Source: Fratercula arctica (taxonomy: Eukaryota; Chordata; Aves; Charadriiformes; Alcidae). From it: a stretch of 64,000 bases of DNA. Shown one piece after another: positions 9,787 through 20,568 of this stretch; position 1 is the stretch's first letter; each line of letters begins with the position of its first letter. The translations under genes were made by a program, and so were the position numbers. The notes beneath the pieces were generated by a model. It had not been told where the DNA came from. It saw only the letters and a list, made by a program, of their open reading frames with translations, and did no database searches. The DNA lies in the NCBI GenBank assembly GCA_947846985.1, contig CANTUZ010000025.1, forward strand, positions 9,484,100 to 9,548,099, written 5' to 3'.

Positions 9787-10111
9787 TGTGGAGCATTGGT
9801 TCACGGACTCCGGCAGGGTATGGACCAAAGACCTTTATTACAACAATTTCCCGAGTTTTATAGGTACAGGTACTCTCCACGTGCAGGCAGCATCCTGCTG
9901 ATAGGTTGAAGGTCGATTGCCACGCACTTCTCAGTGTCTTCTAACTGGTTGTCTCTGTCTGTTCACGCGGAGTAGCAGCTTTGCTTTTCACATTCCTTTC
10001 CTTGCTGATATCTCCTGACGCTTGCTTATCTTTTCTCTCAAGGCGCCTCTCAAGGATACAGCTTTGTCTCATCAAGGCCAAACAGATTCCCTATGCTACT
10101 CTATCTCCACA
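9787..10111 (-). repeat. LTR-A, 5' LTR of the nested beta-like provirus
   Basis: 325 bp with TGTGGAG / CTCCACA ends. It differs from 2561-2887 by 4 substitutions and a 2-bp deletion near the right end. ERV-L RNase H coding resumes immediately after it, at GGATCCTGAG. No matching 6-bp target duplication is seen at the left side of the provirus. Confidence 0.93.
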
Positions 10112-11000
10112 GGATCCTGAGCAACGACAAGCCTTTGAGCAAATTAAACAAGAGATTGTGCATGCAGTAGCCCTTGGACCAGTCCGAACAGGACAGGACA
10201 TTAAAAATGTGCTCTATACTGCAGCTGGAGACAATGGCCCTACCTGGAGCCTCTGGCAGAGAGCACCAGGGGAGACTCGAGGTCGACCCCTGGGATTCTG
10301 GAGTCGAGGCTATAAAGGCTCCGAGGCCAACTATACCCCAACTGAGAAAGAAATCTTGGCAGCCTATGAAGGAGTTAGAGCTGCTTCAGAAGTAATTGGT
10401 ACTGAAGCACAGCTCCTCCTGGCACCCCGATTACCAGTGCTGGGCTGGATGTTCAAGGGTAAAGTTCCTTCTACTCATCATGCCACCAATGCTACCTGGA
10501 GTAAGTGGGTTGCCTTAATCATGCAGCGAGCTCGAATAGGAAACCCCAATCGTCCAGGAATCGTGGAAGTGATCACAAACTGGCCCGAAGGCAAAGACTT
10601 CACAATGCCACCAGAGGAGGTGGTGACTCGTGCTAAGGAGGCCCCGCCATATAATGAACTCTCAGATAATGAGAAACAGTATGCCTTGCTCGCTGATGGA
10701 TCTTGTCAGATTGTAGGAAAACATCGAAGGTGGAAAGCTGCTGTATGGAGTCCTACATGACAGGTCACAGAAGCTGCTGAAGGACAAGGTGAATGGAATC
10801 AATTTGCAGAGGTAAAAGCCATCCAGCTGGCCCTAGACATTGCTGAATGAGAAAAGTGTCCAGTATCTCTACACTGACTCATGGATGGTGGCAAATGCTC
10901 TGTGGGGGTAGTTAAAGCAGTGGAAGCAGAGCAACTGGCAGCGCAGAGGTAAACCCATCTGGGCTGCTGAACTATGGCAAGATATTGCTGATTGTCTTGG
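10112..11000 (+). pseudogene. ERV-L connection and RNase H (resumes after insertion)
   Basis: The frame 10112-10760 continues the ERV-L RT connection with DPEQRQAFEQIKQEI and then LGFWSRGYKGSEANYTPTEK. The RNase H part follows (LLADGSCQIVG, about 10690). In-frame stops occur at 10758-10760 and several times in 10760-11000, so RNase H is decayed. Confidence 0.85.
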
Positions 11001-12007
11001 AAAACTAGTTGTGAAAGTACGCGATGTAGATGCCCGCATACCCATGAGTCGTGCTACTGAGGAACATCGAAACAGTCAGCAAGTGGATAAGGCTGCTAAG
11101 ACTTTCCAGACAGATTTGGACTGGGAACATAGAGGTGAACTATTTTTAGCTCGGTGGGCCCATGACACTACAGGTCATCAAGGAAGGGATGCAACATAGA
11201 AATGGGCTCATGACCGAAGGGTGGATTTAACCATGGACGCTATTGCGCAGGTTATCCACGACTGTGAAACATGCGCCAAAATCAAGCAAGCTAAAAGATT
11301 AAAACCTTTGTGGTATGGGGGAACGATGGTTGAAATATAAATTTGGGGAGGCCTGGCAAATTGACTACATCACACTGCCTCCAACCCACCAGGGTAATCA
11401 TTATGTGCTTACAATGGTGGAAGGAAGCACCGGATGGTTGGAAACCTATGCCATGCCCCATGCTACTGCCTGGAATATCATCCTGGGCCTTGAAAAGCAA
11501 GTCTTGTGGCGACATGGTACTGCAGAAAGAATTGAGTCAGACAATGGGACTCATTTCAAAAACAGTCTTATAAGCAATTGGGCAAAAGCACATGCCATTG
11601 AGTGGGTATATCATATCCCCTATCATGCACCAGCTTCTGGGAAAATTGAGCGATACAATGGATTGTTAAAAAGTACCCTGAAGGCAATGGGTGGTGGATC
11701 CTTTAAAAATTAGGACAAGCATTTAGCACAAGCTACCTGGTTAGTTAACACCAGGGGATCCATCAGTCGGGCTGGTCCTGCTCAATCAGACCTTTTACAT
11801 ACATTAAAAGGGGATAAAGTCCCTGTGGTGCATGAAAGGAATATGCTGGGGAAAACTGTTTGGGTTTTTCCTGCCTCAGGCAAAGGCAAACCCATTCATG
11901 GGACTGTTTTTGCTCAAGGACCTGGATGTACTTGGTGGGTGATGCTGGAGAATGGAGAAACTCAATGTGTACCCCAAGGAAATTTGACCCTGGGTGAGAA
12001 GACTTAA
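11001..12007 (+). pseudogene. ERV-L integrase
   Basis: The zinc domain is visible in pieces at 11150-11290 (HDTTGHQG, then CETCAKIK). The core 11315-11713 retains Asp in WQIDYITLPP, Asp in IESDNGTHF and Glu in SGKIERYNG. Two stops (near 11199 and 11712) and a frame change split the gene. The C-terminal part is 11713-12007 and ends near GNLTLGEKT. No env gene follows. Confidence 0.87.
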
Positions 12008-12408
12008 TTCTGAGTTGTATGATGTTAATTGTCCTATGATACTAACAGTGTTCTATAAGTGTTTTTCAGCATAACACAGTGGTGATGAAACCTGAACCAG
12101 CTTCATCAAGTGACGTCCAGCACAACTCTTTGAGATGGACATGATACCCATAGGCACGAACCACACTGAATTTCATTCATCCCTGAGAACTTCATTCATC
12201 TTTCCTACTCTGAGAATCTGCTATGAGAGATGAAATCCTACAGTTATGAACTAAATGGACTTAGTGGACTTTTGTAGATAAAATCATAACTGAGTAACCT
12301 GCATAAATCTATTTCTATATATATATGGTGTATGGATAGATTTGATAGATAAAGTATTAGTGATCTGAGCATGACACAAATTCTATGGAATAAGGGGTGG
12401 AAATTCCA
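12008..12408 (+). other. ERV-L 3' non-coding region with purine tract
   Basis: There is no coding potential. A purine-rich stretch (GGAATAAGGGGTGGAAA, about 12387-12403) is the likely polypurine tract just before the LTR. ERV-L elements normally lack env, so a short non-coding interval is expected. Confidence 0.6.
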
Positions 12409-12718
12409 TGCCATATACATCATGCTCAATATATAAATGGGGGTTAGGCAGGGGGCAGGAATCTGCGATCACTGCTCAGGATGGTGCCAATTCACCGGGT
12501 GGTGAGAATTACCCATGTCATTATTATTATTGTTATCATTATTGTTATTTTTCCTTTTCTGTTATTGTTTCTATTAAACTGTCTTTATCTCAACCCATGA
12601 GGTTTTTTCCTCCATTTCCCCCTTTTTTTTTCCCCTCTTCCCCCCACCCTTCTTGGAGGGGTGGAAGAAGGGGGTGAGCTGCATGGTTCTAGTTGCTGGC
12701 TGGGGTTAAACCACGACA
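12409..12718 (+). repeat. ERV-L 3' LTR
   Basis: The right edge is clear: GGGGTTAAACCACGACA ends at 12718. A TATA-like ATATATAAATGG lies at about 12429, and ATTAAACTGTCTTTATCTC (about 12573) matches the inverted copy at 53250-53275. The left edge is placed at the first TG after the purine tract and is less sure. The same LTR family recurs inverted at 53134 and as a fragment at 31312. Confidence 0.7.
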
Positions 12719-14049
12719 GTGGACTACTTCCAGAAATTATTATTTAATAATTATATTGCAATGACGTCCATAAGTACCAATTCAAATAATATTAAAATCC
12801 ACTGTTCAAGTCACTACCCCAGTACTTAATGAGAAGAAGCCTGGAGGCCTTTCAATCTAGCTCTTTGAAAAGTGGAAACACATGAACATAACAAACAACA
12901 GTAGTAAGAATAGGGAAAAGCAGCAATAAAACCTTGTTACTCTGAAAAACTATGTATACATTGTTCAGACTATTGAACTCTTGAAAGGGACAAACATAGA
13001 GGTGGCTGTCTCACCAATTGTTCTTTTAGTTTAGCTGCATGTTGTTGCAGTATTTACTAATGTTGCTGTTCAAATGTAAAAACAGAGATCTGAATGAGAG
13101 AAGGTTGGGCTTGGTGTCTACTTTGAAATCTTTAGTAAAGAATTTGTTTAAACTTTCAGTGGGATCACTTGCATAGTCTTACTTGAAAGACTCATTAGGT
13201 AACTATGTTTTTTTGTACTTTGTGCACTTAATCTGTAATTATATGGTAACTGGGATACCAACTCTGGGAATTAATGTTGCTGGGGACTCTGTTGAAGTTG
13301 TAAACTAAATACTGTCTTTATATTTACAGCACTTTTAAATCCCTGAGATAACTCCTGGTATTTTCTTAATCTGTATAAATATTTGTATCTTGTCTATGTA
13401 AAATGTCTTCAGTAGCTGGGGTCTAGCTAGCCATAGTTTCAGCAGACTTTTGATAGGCTTTTATTTTGGATGGCTAAAACCGTAAGTGAAATATTTTCTT
13501 ACACTGAAACTAACGTTACAACTATGGTAGATTCACCGTGGGAGCAACGGTTGCTATAAATTTCCCACACCCATCTATTTCCTCACTGCATTAATAAATG
13601 TCTTGAGCAATTTGCAGTAAACATTTTCACATTAAAAAAGTTATGATAATTCATGCATAAAACAGGTGCCTTGAAGAGTTCATGATGGAGGACATCATAA
13701 CACAGAGGCATTCTTATTAATTATGATAAAGATACATTACTGGATATTAGACAGGAATAATCAATTGTTCTCATGAGATAAAATATTAGTAATTTTATTA
13801 TAGCACCGGTGTAGTGCACTATAGTGAGAAATTCTAAATCTATTGTCAGTGCTTTTAACTTCAGGGGCTGAAGTTCTCAGACTTGGCCTTAGTTCAAAGG
13901 TGAGTCATTTGAAGAAAATGGTTTATCTGAACAAGAAAAAAATGGAGGTGATTTAATGTTTTGGGAAATATATATATGTATATAATTTTATTTTTTACAA
14001 ACTCTGATGGTTATATTTAATTTAGTTTAATTATTTAAATTTAGGCATA
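12719..14049. other. Intergenic, no gene seen
   Basis: AT-rich sequence without long open frames or recognisable repeats. It separates the ERV-L from the gamma provirus. Confidence 0.6.
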
Positions 14050-14053
14050 GATG

Positions 14054-14575
14054 TGTGAGAAACGCTCCTTATCCAATAACAATGGCTCAGGCAGTGAATG
14101 ATACGAAGCACATTTTATTTGAACATTCTTGCAAGAACGGGTGACCTAGCAAGTAGGCACCCTTTTGGTTCTTGAAACACACCTTTTCATTTCCTAATCC
14201 CGGCCGAATTTTCCCTCCCCTGTTCCCCATTGGTTAGGTACTCCAGGGTTCACAGTCTGTCCGGAGCGCCTAAAATCCTTCCTGGATGTCTTGCCTCTGT
14301 TTACTTCTCCTTATGCTACACCTAAAGGGATTATCTGACTAGTTTATTTCTTTCCTTTTTGGTAGAATTGCTCAATGTCATTAGCCCTGATTAAATGTTT
14401 GACTACCCTTCTAGACACTAATCCAGTATGAATCAGTTTGTCCTTTTGTCTGTGTGATAAGAGATGTTCTACAAGCCTTTGCTGGAGCCTCTTTGTCTTA
14501 GTCATTCCCTTATCATGTCACCTCTGATGGAAACAGCTTTTTTCCTCTGCAAAAGCAATACCTGCCTTTCTTACA
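14054..14575 (-). repeat. LTR-C, 3' LTR of the gamma provirus
   Basis: 522 bp from TGTGAGAAACGC to CTTTCTTACA. TTTTATTT at about 14112 gives AATAAA on the minus strand. It is closely similar to 20590-21069 and 35697-36194. Confidence 0.93.
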
Positions 14576-14601
14576 ACTTCCCCTTTTCCTTTTTCATAAT
14601 C
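14576..14601 (-). promoter_or_regulatory. Polypurine tract of the gamma provirus
   Basis: The minus strand reads AAAAAGGAAAAGGGGAAG next to the 3' LTR, the normal position and composition for second-strand priming. Confidence 0.85.
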
Positions 14602-14619
14602 TTATTGCTTTTTGCATTT

Positions 14620-15350
14620 CTAGGGCATGGTTCCATATGAGGCCTCTAGGGCCAACAGCATGATGTTACATTCTTCTTCTCGAGAGTTTTTATTTTCTTC
14701 TTCTTCTAGATGAAGCATTTTCCCAGGGTATGGGGGAGGGTCTACTTCCATTCGTTTTGTTAGGGCAGTTTCAATTAATCGTTGAACTAATCCTCGCACG
14801 CAGGGAATGATACAGCATCCTATAGCCACTAATACTCCTGCTACTATTATAAGAGAAGTCAATATTGATACCACCATACCTTTCCATTTCCCAAACCAGG
14901 AATCCAGCCAACCTGTCAGTGAGGTGTCTGTTCCGGAGTTCTCAGCTAACTCATCGGCTAGAGTGGTGAGCCCTTGAAGGGCTTTAGTTATAGTACCATC
15001 TGGAGCTGTATTGTATGGGATAAAGGTACAGCACCGATTCCCTAACATTACGCACACACCTCCCTTCTCTGCTAAGATCATGTCCAGGGCGATCCTATTT
15101 TCCCATGCCATTCAGCTGGTTGCATCCAATTGTTCTGCTATTCTTTTTAATGCATCTCTGGTATAATTAAACCTCTGTTGGTTATAGTGAATATAATTTA
15201 TTCAATCTACATTTTTGTTTATAGTTACCCACCAGAAAAAGACAGATTCGAAGCCTGCTCCTGTCTGATTCCTTGCTTTGTGTTCATCTGGGACCCCTCT
15301 AGGGACTCCAATGGGATCTATATATATATCCGTTCATCAAAGGATACACC
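14620..15350 (-). pseudogene. Env transmembrane subunit (gamma type)
   Basis: The open frame 14620-15111 encodes the conserved helix ENRIALDMILAEKGG and the Cys motif CVMLGNRCC (CX6CC), which in gamma-type Env links TM to SU. It then has a heptad-like stretch, a 25-residue hydrophobic anchor (about 14790-14870) with a Cys pair at its inner edge, and a tyrosine/proline-bearing tail ending at 14620. 15112-15350 still encodes the N-terminal part of TM but carries in-frame stops (for example near 15115 and 15180). The fusion-competent part is therefore broken. TM mediates membrane fusion in intact viruses; this copy is interrupted. Confidence 0.85.
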
Positions 15351-16469
15351 TCAACTTCCTTTTACTCTATTGCCTGAGCTCAGGGATCCTGTTTCTTTTT
15401 CAAATGCTAGGGTGAATGGTATTGCCAATTGTACTATTCCACATGTACCTTTCCAGTTAGCCGGCAACACAGATCGCAAAGTCCTCCCTCCACAATACCA
15501 CCAGAGATCTGCCCGAGGCACTCGTAACGCTGAGTAGTTTCCTCTTACATCCTTGGTCACATTCAGAGTTTCAGTGCACAGGGTAAATTCCCCCACAGGT
15601 TTGGCAGCATTCACACCCTGCCGTGAGAGGCACGCTGTATGGTTACCAGTTGCTGTGGAAAATACTGGTGGCACTTTAACATCTCTAGACTCGAAGGCAG
15701 GAAACAGTAAGGAAAGTGAATGACAAGTCTCATTTCCCCAGGTGGTCTTTTCTTGGTATAATGCTGTCATACACCACATCCCTACGAAATCTTTCGTCCA
15801 CCTTAAGGGAAAAGGGACGATCTGTGCTGTGGGCCTTCCTGTGGCACAAGCATAGCAATTGCTTTGGTTCAAACTATTAACAGTATATTTTACCCATTCT
15901 ACCCAAGCATTTGTCTCACCGTACCCTGTTTCAATCTCAAAGGTTTGTCTAAGATCTTCAATCTCAGTAACCGTTACCAAAGCTGGATCATTCAGTGGTT
16001 CCCACTGTTGTATTACTGGGAGTTTAGTAGTCATAGTTGTCCCTTCCGCTTGACTGCTATGTTCCAGTATGTCTATTCTAAATCTTCCCCTTGGATCTCT
16101 TCCAGACACATCTGCTCCTATTCCATATATTAGGTCACTTGATCCACCCATCATCAATGGTCCACCCTCCAATTTGGGTGGTCCACCACACTTCACTCCA
16201 TTGTTCACAAGATGCAGGCTCAGGATATCTGGATATCTCTCTGCGACCCTCCAAATTTCTGGGCACAGGTACTTGTTTTCGCCACTCAACTGTCTTTGGG
16301 CCTCTAGATCCCCACACTTCAGTACTTGACAGGCATCAAAGCGTATGGTCTGTGGGGTATCTGGATGTATACTCCGTAGGTGATCTGGGCGTACACTCCA
16401 GCTTCCTAGTGGGAAGCACACCACCACCCCTACGACAAGTATCATCGCAAAATGCTTCTTAAAATTCAT
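15351..16469 (-). pseudogene. Env surface subunit (gamma type), long open frame
   Basis: From ATG at 16469 the frame is open for about 372 codons to a stop at 15351. It starts with a basic N-terminus and a hydrophobic signal peptide (residues about 8-25). Many Cys and Asn-X-Ser/Thr glycosylation sites follow, which is typical of a receptor-binding surface protein. It is separated from TM by stops, so no full Env can be made. The start lies 54 bases after the integrase stop, and Env would normally come from a spliced RNA. The frame is better preserved than gag and pol of the same provirus. I cannot name the exact Env lineage. Confidence 0.82.
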
Positions 16470-16522
16470 GGCGTACACAGATTTATATCTCCCGACTGGA
16501 TCATCCTGCCCCAACCCACGGC

Positions 16523-17565
16523 TTATTGTCTCTTTAGGGTTACTCGCAGCAGGTTGTCAGTAGAATGTACAGTAAACTGTTCTACTGGATCTGTTGGTGG
16601 GGGTTCAACTGGTCCTTTTAGCCGAGTGTAGTGAGTCCAACCCCTGTTGGCCGTCCTCACTGCAGTCTCAGTGGTCAGTAACACTTGGAACGGGCCTTCC
16701 CATTCTGGTTGGAGCTTGGTTTCCTTCCAGGATTTGATCAAGACCCAGTCTCCTGGTCGGAAGGCATGGACTGCAAATTCCAATGGTGGAGTTTGGGCAA
16801 GAAGTCCTTTATTTCTGAGGAGAGATAAAGACGACGACAACCCCAGTATATAGTTCTTTAGAAACACATCTTTAGTTTCAAAAGTGGGCAAGTCTTCTCT
16901 GTTACCCATATAAGGTAGTTCAAAAAGCATCTCATAGAGCGAGACACCTGTATCTTTTCTAGGAGAAGTCCGGATCCTCAACAATGCTATTGGTAAACAT
17001 TTAGTCCATGGTAATTTGGTTTCTAAAATCAGTTTCGACAATTGTCTCTTAATGGTCTGGTTCATCCTCAACTTTTCCTGATGATGGGGGATGCCAGGGG
17101 GCATGAAATTCCCACACTATCCCTAAACTTTCCATAATTCCTTGAAGGATTTTAGAAGTAAAATGACTGCCCTGATCTGCCCTGATTCTCCACTAACCCG
17201 TATCTGGGAATAATTTGTTCTAGTATTATCTTAATTACCCCTGCTGCAGTAGCTGACACCAAGGGGTAGGCTTCCATCCATCCAGTAAGATGGTCCACTA
17301 GGACTAAAAGATATTTTAGCCTGCCTATTGGTGGTAGTTCAGTGAAGTCTACCTGTATACTTTGGAACGGTCTCAAGCCAGGCTCTCTTCCTCCTGAAGA
17401 TTGCTTTCTCAAGGCTTTCTTGTTTACTTTCTTACAAATAATACGTCCCTCACAAATTTATTTGGCTATTGTGTATATGCCAAAGCATCTGTACTTCCAC
17501 AAAACTATTCGCACATTGCTTGCGTTCCCCAGTGGCTTCCCTGTTGTAACACTGTCACTATTTCT
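16523..17565 (-). pseudogene. Gamma-like integrase, split by a solo LTR
   Basis: The N-terminal part abuts the solo LTR-A at 17566, where LQQGSHWG is visible with a following stop. The core part 17152-17412 has Asp in VDFTELPPIG. The second catalytic region is disrupted by an exact 10-bp tandem duplication (17167-17186). A small deletion follows the Glu codon (GKVE) near 17070. The C-terminal part 16523-17104 contains LQPEWEGPFQVLLTTETAVR and runs to the stop before env. Confidence 0.87.
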
Positions 17566-17892
17566 TGTGGAGCATTGATTCACGGACTCTGGCAGGGTAT
17601 GGACCAAAGACCTTTATTACAACGATTTTCCGAGTTTTATAGGTACAGGTACTCTCCACGTGCAGGCAGCATCCTGCTGATAGGCTGAAGGTCAATTGCC
17701 ACGCGCTTCTCAGTGTCTTCCGATTGGTCATCTCTGTCTGTTCACGCGGAGTAGCAGCTTTGCTTTTCACATTCCTTTCCTTGCTGATATCTCCTGACGC
17801 TTGCTTATCTTTTCTCTCAAGGCGCCTCTCAAGGATACAGCTTTGTCTCATCAAGGCCAAACAGATTCCCTATGCTACTCTCTATCTCCACA
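17566..17892 (-). repeat. Solo LTR-A inserted in the gamma integrase
   Basis: 327 bp with TGTGGAG / CTCCACA ends and a perfect 6-bp target duplication ATTTCT (17560-17565 and 17893-17898). It is about 3% different from the two LTR-A copies at 2561 and 9787. A solo LTR forms when the two LTRs of a provirus recombine. Confidence 0.95.
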
Positions 17893-18720
17893 ATTTCTCT
17901 CATTGTTTGTTGACCGTTTCCCTTCCATCAGGCAGAATCCATTTACCACATTTCTCCACTGCCCCTGCTTCTGTCATTGCTTCTCCTGCCCCAAGGCCAC
18001 CTCTTTTGCCACCTTGTCCGCTAATCTATTTCCCCTTGCAGTAATTGAATTGCCTCTCTGGTGGCCTTTAACATGTAAAACTGCTATTTCACTTGGTATT
18101 AATATATTAGCTAACACCTGCTTTATAAGCTCTTCATGTACAAGTTCTTTCCCTTTGCTATTTATTAGTCCTTGTTCTTCCCAAATTTTACCAAAGGTAT
18201 GCACTACCCCAAAGGCATAACGAGAGTCTGTATAAATTGTTCCTTCCCCTTTCTCCAATTAATTTAAGTGCCTGGTTTAAGGCATACATCTCACATGTTT
18301 GAGCGGACCATGCACTAGGGAATTTTTCAGATGCTTTTACTTGTTGACTCACTCCATCCACCACTGCATATCCATTACGCCTCTTTCCTTCTATCACTCT
18401 TGAACCGTCTACAAACAAATGAAGACTCCCAGATAGGGGTTCTTCCCTTAAGTCAGGTCGCATCTTAGTCTGGTACTCAATTACATCTAAGCATTCGTGT
18501 GTAAGTACTTCATCCTTTGCCTCTACTTTTCCTTTCCACAAAAAGCTCACTGGGTTAAGGCAAGAGCTGGTAGTTAAAATCAAATCATCCTTTTCAATTA
18601 AAATTGCTTCATACTTCAGTATTCTTGAATCGGTTAGCCGTTTTCCCGTGGTTTGGGCTAAAATGGTTTTTACTTGGTGAGGGGTGCTAACTTCTGTCAT
18701 TCCCCTGGCCACCCTCAGGA
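17893..18720 (-). pseudogene. Gamma-like RNase H
   Basis: Two frames, 18188-18712 and 17974-18258, cover the domain. Catalytic Asp appears in LFVDGSRVIEG, Glu in TCEMYALNQAL and Asp in YTDSRYAFGVV. The C-terminal GHQRGNSITARGNRLADKVA closes the domain. One frameshift near 18250 separates the two frames. The last codons run into the solo LTR-A. Confidence 0.88.
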
Positions 18721-19400
18721 GACCAGATCTAAGAGTTTAGATAATAGGCCACTGGCTGCCGCTTATCCCCCCCTACTCTTGAGTTCCTAACGCAGCCCCT
18801 TTGTCTACAGTTACAAATAGTTGAAAAGATTTCTCCAAAGAAGATAAGGCTAAAACTGGAGCTCTGATTAGGCTCTGTTTTAAATCTTCCACTAAATCCT
18901 CCTCTTCTTCTGTCCAAACCAATACATTCGGTTCTTCAGCTAACAGTTTGGAATATAGTCCTTTAGTCTTTTGAGCATACCCCTCTATCCACAGTCTACA
19001 GTACCCAGTCAGCCACAAAAATTTTCTCAGTTCCCTCTTGGTCTTTGGCAGAGGTAAGTCTACTATTCCTTTGATCCTCTCAGGATTTATAGGATTTATT
19101 TTTCGACTCCCTTCACTGACTAGATGTCCCAAGTACTTCACTTCTGTTTCCACATATTGCAATTATATGGTGGTTTTTTGGTCTTTTTTGAGACCCTCAA
19201 ACCTTGCTGTCCCAAAAAGTTCAATAACTCATTCGTGGCTTCTTTTACCCTGCCTTCTTCCTCCCCAGATACCAGTAAGTCATCCACATACTGAAGCAGG
19301 GCTACTCCCCGATGGAGGTTTGAATTGTTCAAGCACTTGTTCTAACACTTGCCCAAACAAATTAGGGGATTCTGTAAATCCCACAATGATAACACCCTAC
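18721..19400 (-). pseudogene. Gamma-like reverse transcriptase, N-terminus deleted
   Basis: The sequence starts abruptly near 19390 at GFTESPNLFGQ. The catalytic box is ALLQYVDDLLVSG (about 19270-19300), and the thumb/connection (YLGHLVSEGSRKINPINPER) lies in 18773-19162. A frame break sits near 19160. The fingers and half of the palm are missing, because the frame is joined to gag sequence at about 19400. Confidence 0.87.
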
Positions 19401-20150
19401 CAGTGAACCTTGAGCTGCTGGTAGGAGTGGTCGGGGCAGTCCTCTTCCCCGTCCTCTTCCCCTGTTATTCACCCCTCTTCCTCGCCCCCAAGTAACAGTC
19501 TAAGGGGTCCCACTTCAGGGCTTCAACTTCTTTGTCGGTTGAAACATCACCGACAGTCTGGGCTGGGAACATATAAAATGGATTCGGGCGTCCCCGAATC
19601 CTGAATCTATTCATCTTGACCCAGCAAAAAGCATATTCACCTTCTTCTAATTCCTTATTATTCCTTATTATTCACATACGTGTTTAAAGTCTGACAGACC
19701 CAGTCTTCATCAGATCCAAATTTGGGCCAAAACACACTAGGAGGTCTTATGGGTTCTTTGGTCCAAACAAATTCAAATGCAAATGCAAACATGTCCCCCC
19801 TGGGACACCCCGAAGATCTCCCGTGATGGACACGGGACCCCCGGGATGTCCCCAGGATGCCCCCTCCGGACACCCCTGGGATCCTCTAAGACAGACGCAG
19901 GACCCCCTAGGACACCCCTGGGACCCCCCCCCAGGATGTCCACGGGCCCCCTCCCCCGGCCACCCCCGGCCCCTCCGGGATGCGGTCCGAACAAAACAAA
20001 TCATTTTCTTTTTATCTTTATCCCTTGTACAAGAAGAATCATTCTGAAACCTCAACATTCTCCCCTAAAGGACTGTCTGGGGAAATGTTCCCGGGGTCTT
20101 TCTTATTATCCCCTTTTTCATCCCTAGGCCTAGAATTCTTTATTTCCCAT
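19401..20150 (-). pseudogene. Gamma-like gag, matrix region only
   Basis: ATG at 20148-20150 gives Met-Gly-Asn-Lys, a myristoylation-type start, with a stop three codons later and frameshifts after that. The matrix core FVWTKEPIRPPSVFWPKFGS lies at about 19700-19770 and runs on to about 19500. A GC-rich 224-bp insertion splits it (19772-19995). Near 19400 the sequence changes to RT, so capsid, nucleocapsid and protease are deleted. Confidence 0.8.
19772..19995. repeat. GC-rich insertion with short repeated units in gag
   Basis: The insertion lies between two near-identical copies of GGTCCRAACAAA (19760-19771 and 19984-19995). It consists of loosely repeated GGGACACCCC/GGATGTCC units, very rich in C on the + strand. 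It is out of frame and interrupts matrix between CFV and FVWTK. It could be a slippage-generated minisatellite or captured GC-rich DNA. Confidence 0.7.
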
Positions 20151-20568
20151 TCTAAACAGAGACTTTTTACACCTCTTCCTTTCGCTTCGTCCTTCTCTGG
20201 CTGTGCCCCTTGTGGGACTACAGAACCGCGGATTCAGACTCCACACTCACTTCGTACCGCAGTACGTCTCAGTCACTCACACACACCAAGTCTCTTGGAA
20301 TGTCCCCGACCACCAAGGTAATACTTTAACAATCCGATTTTTCTTACCTTGGTCCGTGCATGGAGTTGCCTGGTCGTAATCTCTGTGCCTACTGCATTAA
20401 ATTCATTTTTCTCCCTTTGTGGTTCATATGGTCTGCCGCTTAACAAGTCTCGGGATCCTAGTCGATTCCCTTCGGAGCCCCAGGCGACGATACACGAGAC
20501 CGTTGAAATCAACGGGACTCGTCTTCCCGTCCTTCAGCAACAAGGAACCCCAGAGGGGATGACTTCGC
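20151..20568 (-). other. Gamma provirus leader (between primer site and gag)
   Basis: About 420 bp without a supported gene. In retroviruses this region holds the packaging signal and splice donor. A donor cannot be fixed from sequence alone. Confidence 0.5.

Larger units (their letters stand above)
2561..10111 (-). mobile_element. Mosaic beta-like (ERVK-type) provirus nested in the ERV-L
   Basis: Reading on the minus strand the order is: LTR-A (9787-10111), lysine-type primer site, gag, dUTPase/protease, RT, RNase H, integrase, env TM stub, LTR-B U3 (about 3712-4107), a second RT-connection/integrase fragment (2888-3711), polypurine tract and LTR-A (2561-2887). The two LTR-A copies differ by 4 substitutions and one 2-bp indel, about 1%. 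dUTPase in the pro region, two CCHC knuckles in gag and YMDD in RT fit betaretroviruses. The second pol fragment and the foreign U3 suggest that a related LTR-B provirus inserted into an LTR-A provirus and the two then recombined. Confidence 0.85.
1..12718 (+). mobile_element. ERV-L-type (class III) endogenous retrovirus, 5' truncated by the window and split by a nested provirus
   Basis: Gag, protease, reverse transcriptase, RNase H and integrase follow in order on the + strand with no env gene, which is the ERV-L layout. The element enters the window within gag, so its 5' LTR is not seen; the 3' LTR ends near 12718. It is cut at about 2516-2524 and resumes at 10112. The two sides join at neighbouring codons of the RT connection region (Gly-Pro-Val, then Asp-Pro-Glu-Gln), so almost nothing of ERV-L was lost there. 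Scattered stops and frameshifts show that it is an old, inactive copy. The family assignment rests on recognising the gag and pol sequences; no database was searched. Confidence 0.88.

Noticed and set aside
16069..16462. Plus-strand frames of 86 and 123 codons over the env surface gene
   Set aside because: They are opposite-strand shadows; the minus strand has the signal peptide and Cys/glycosylation pattern.
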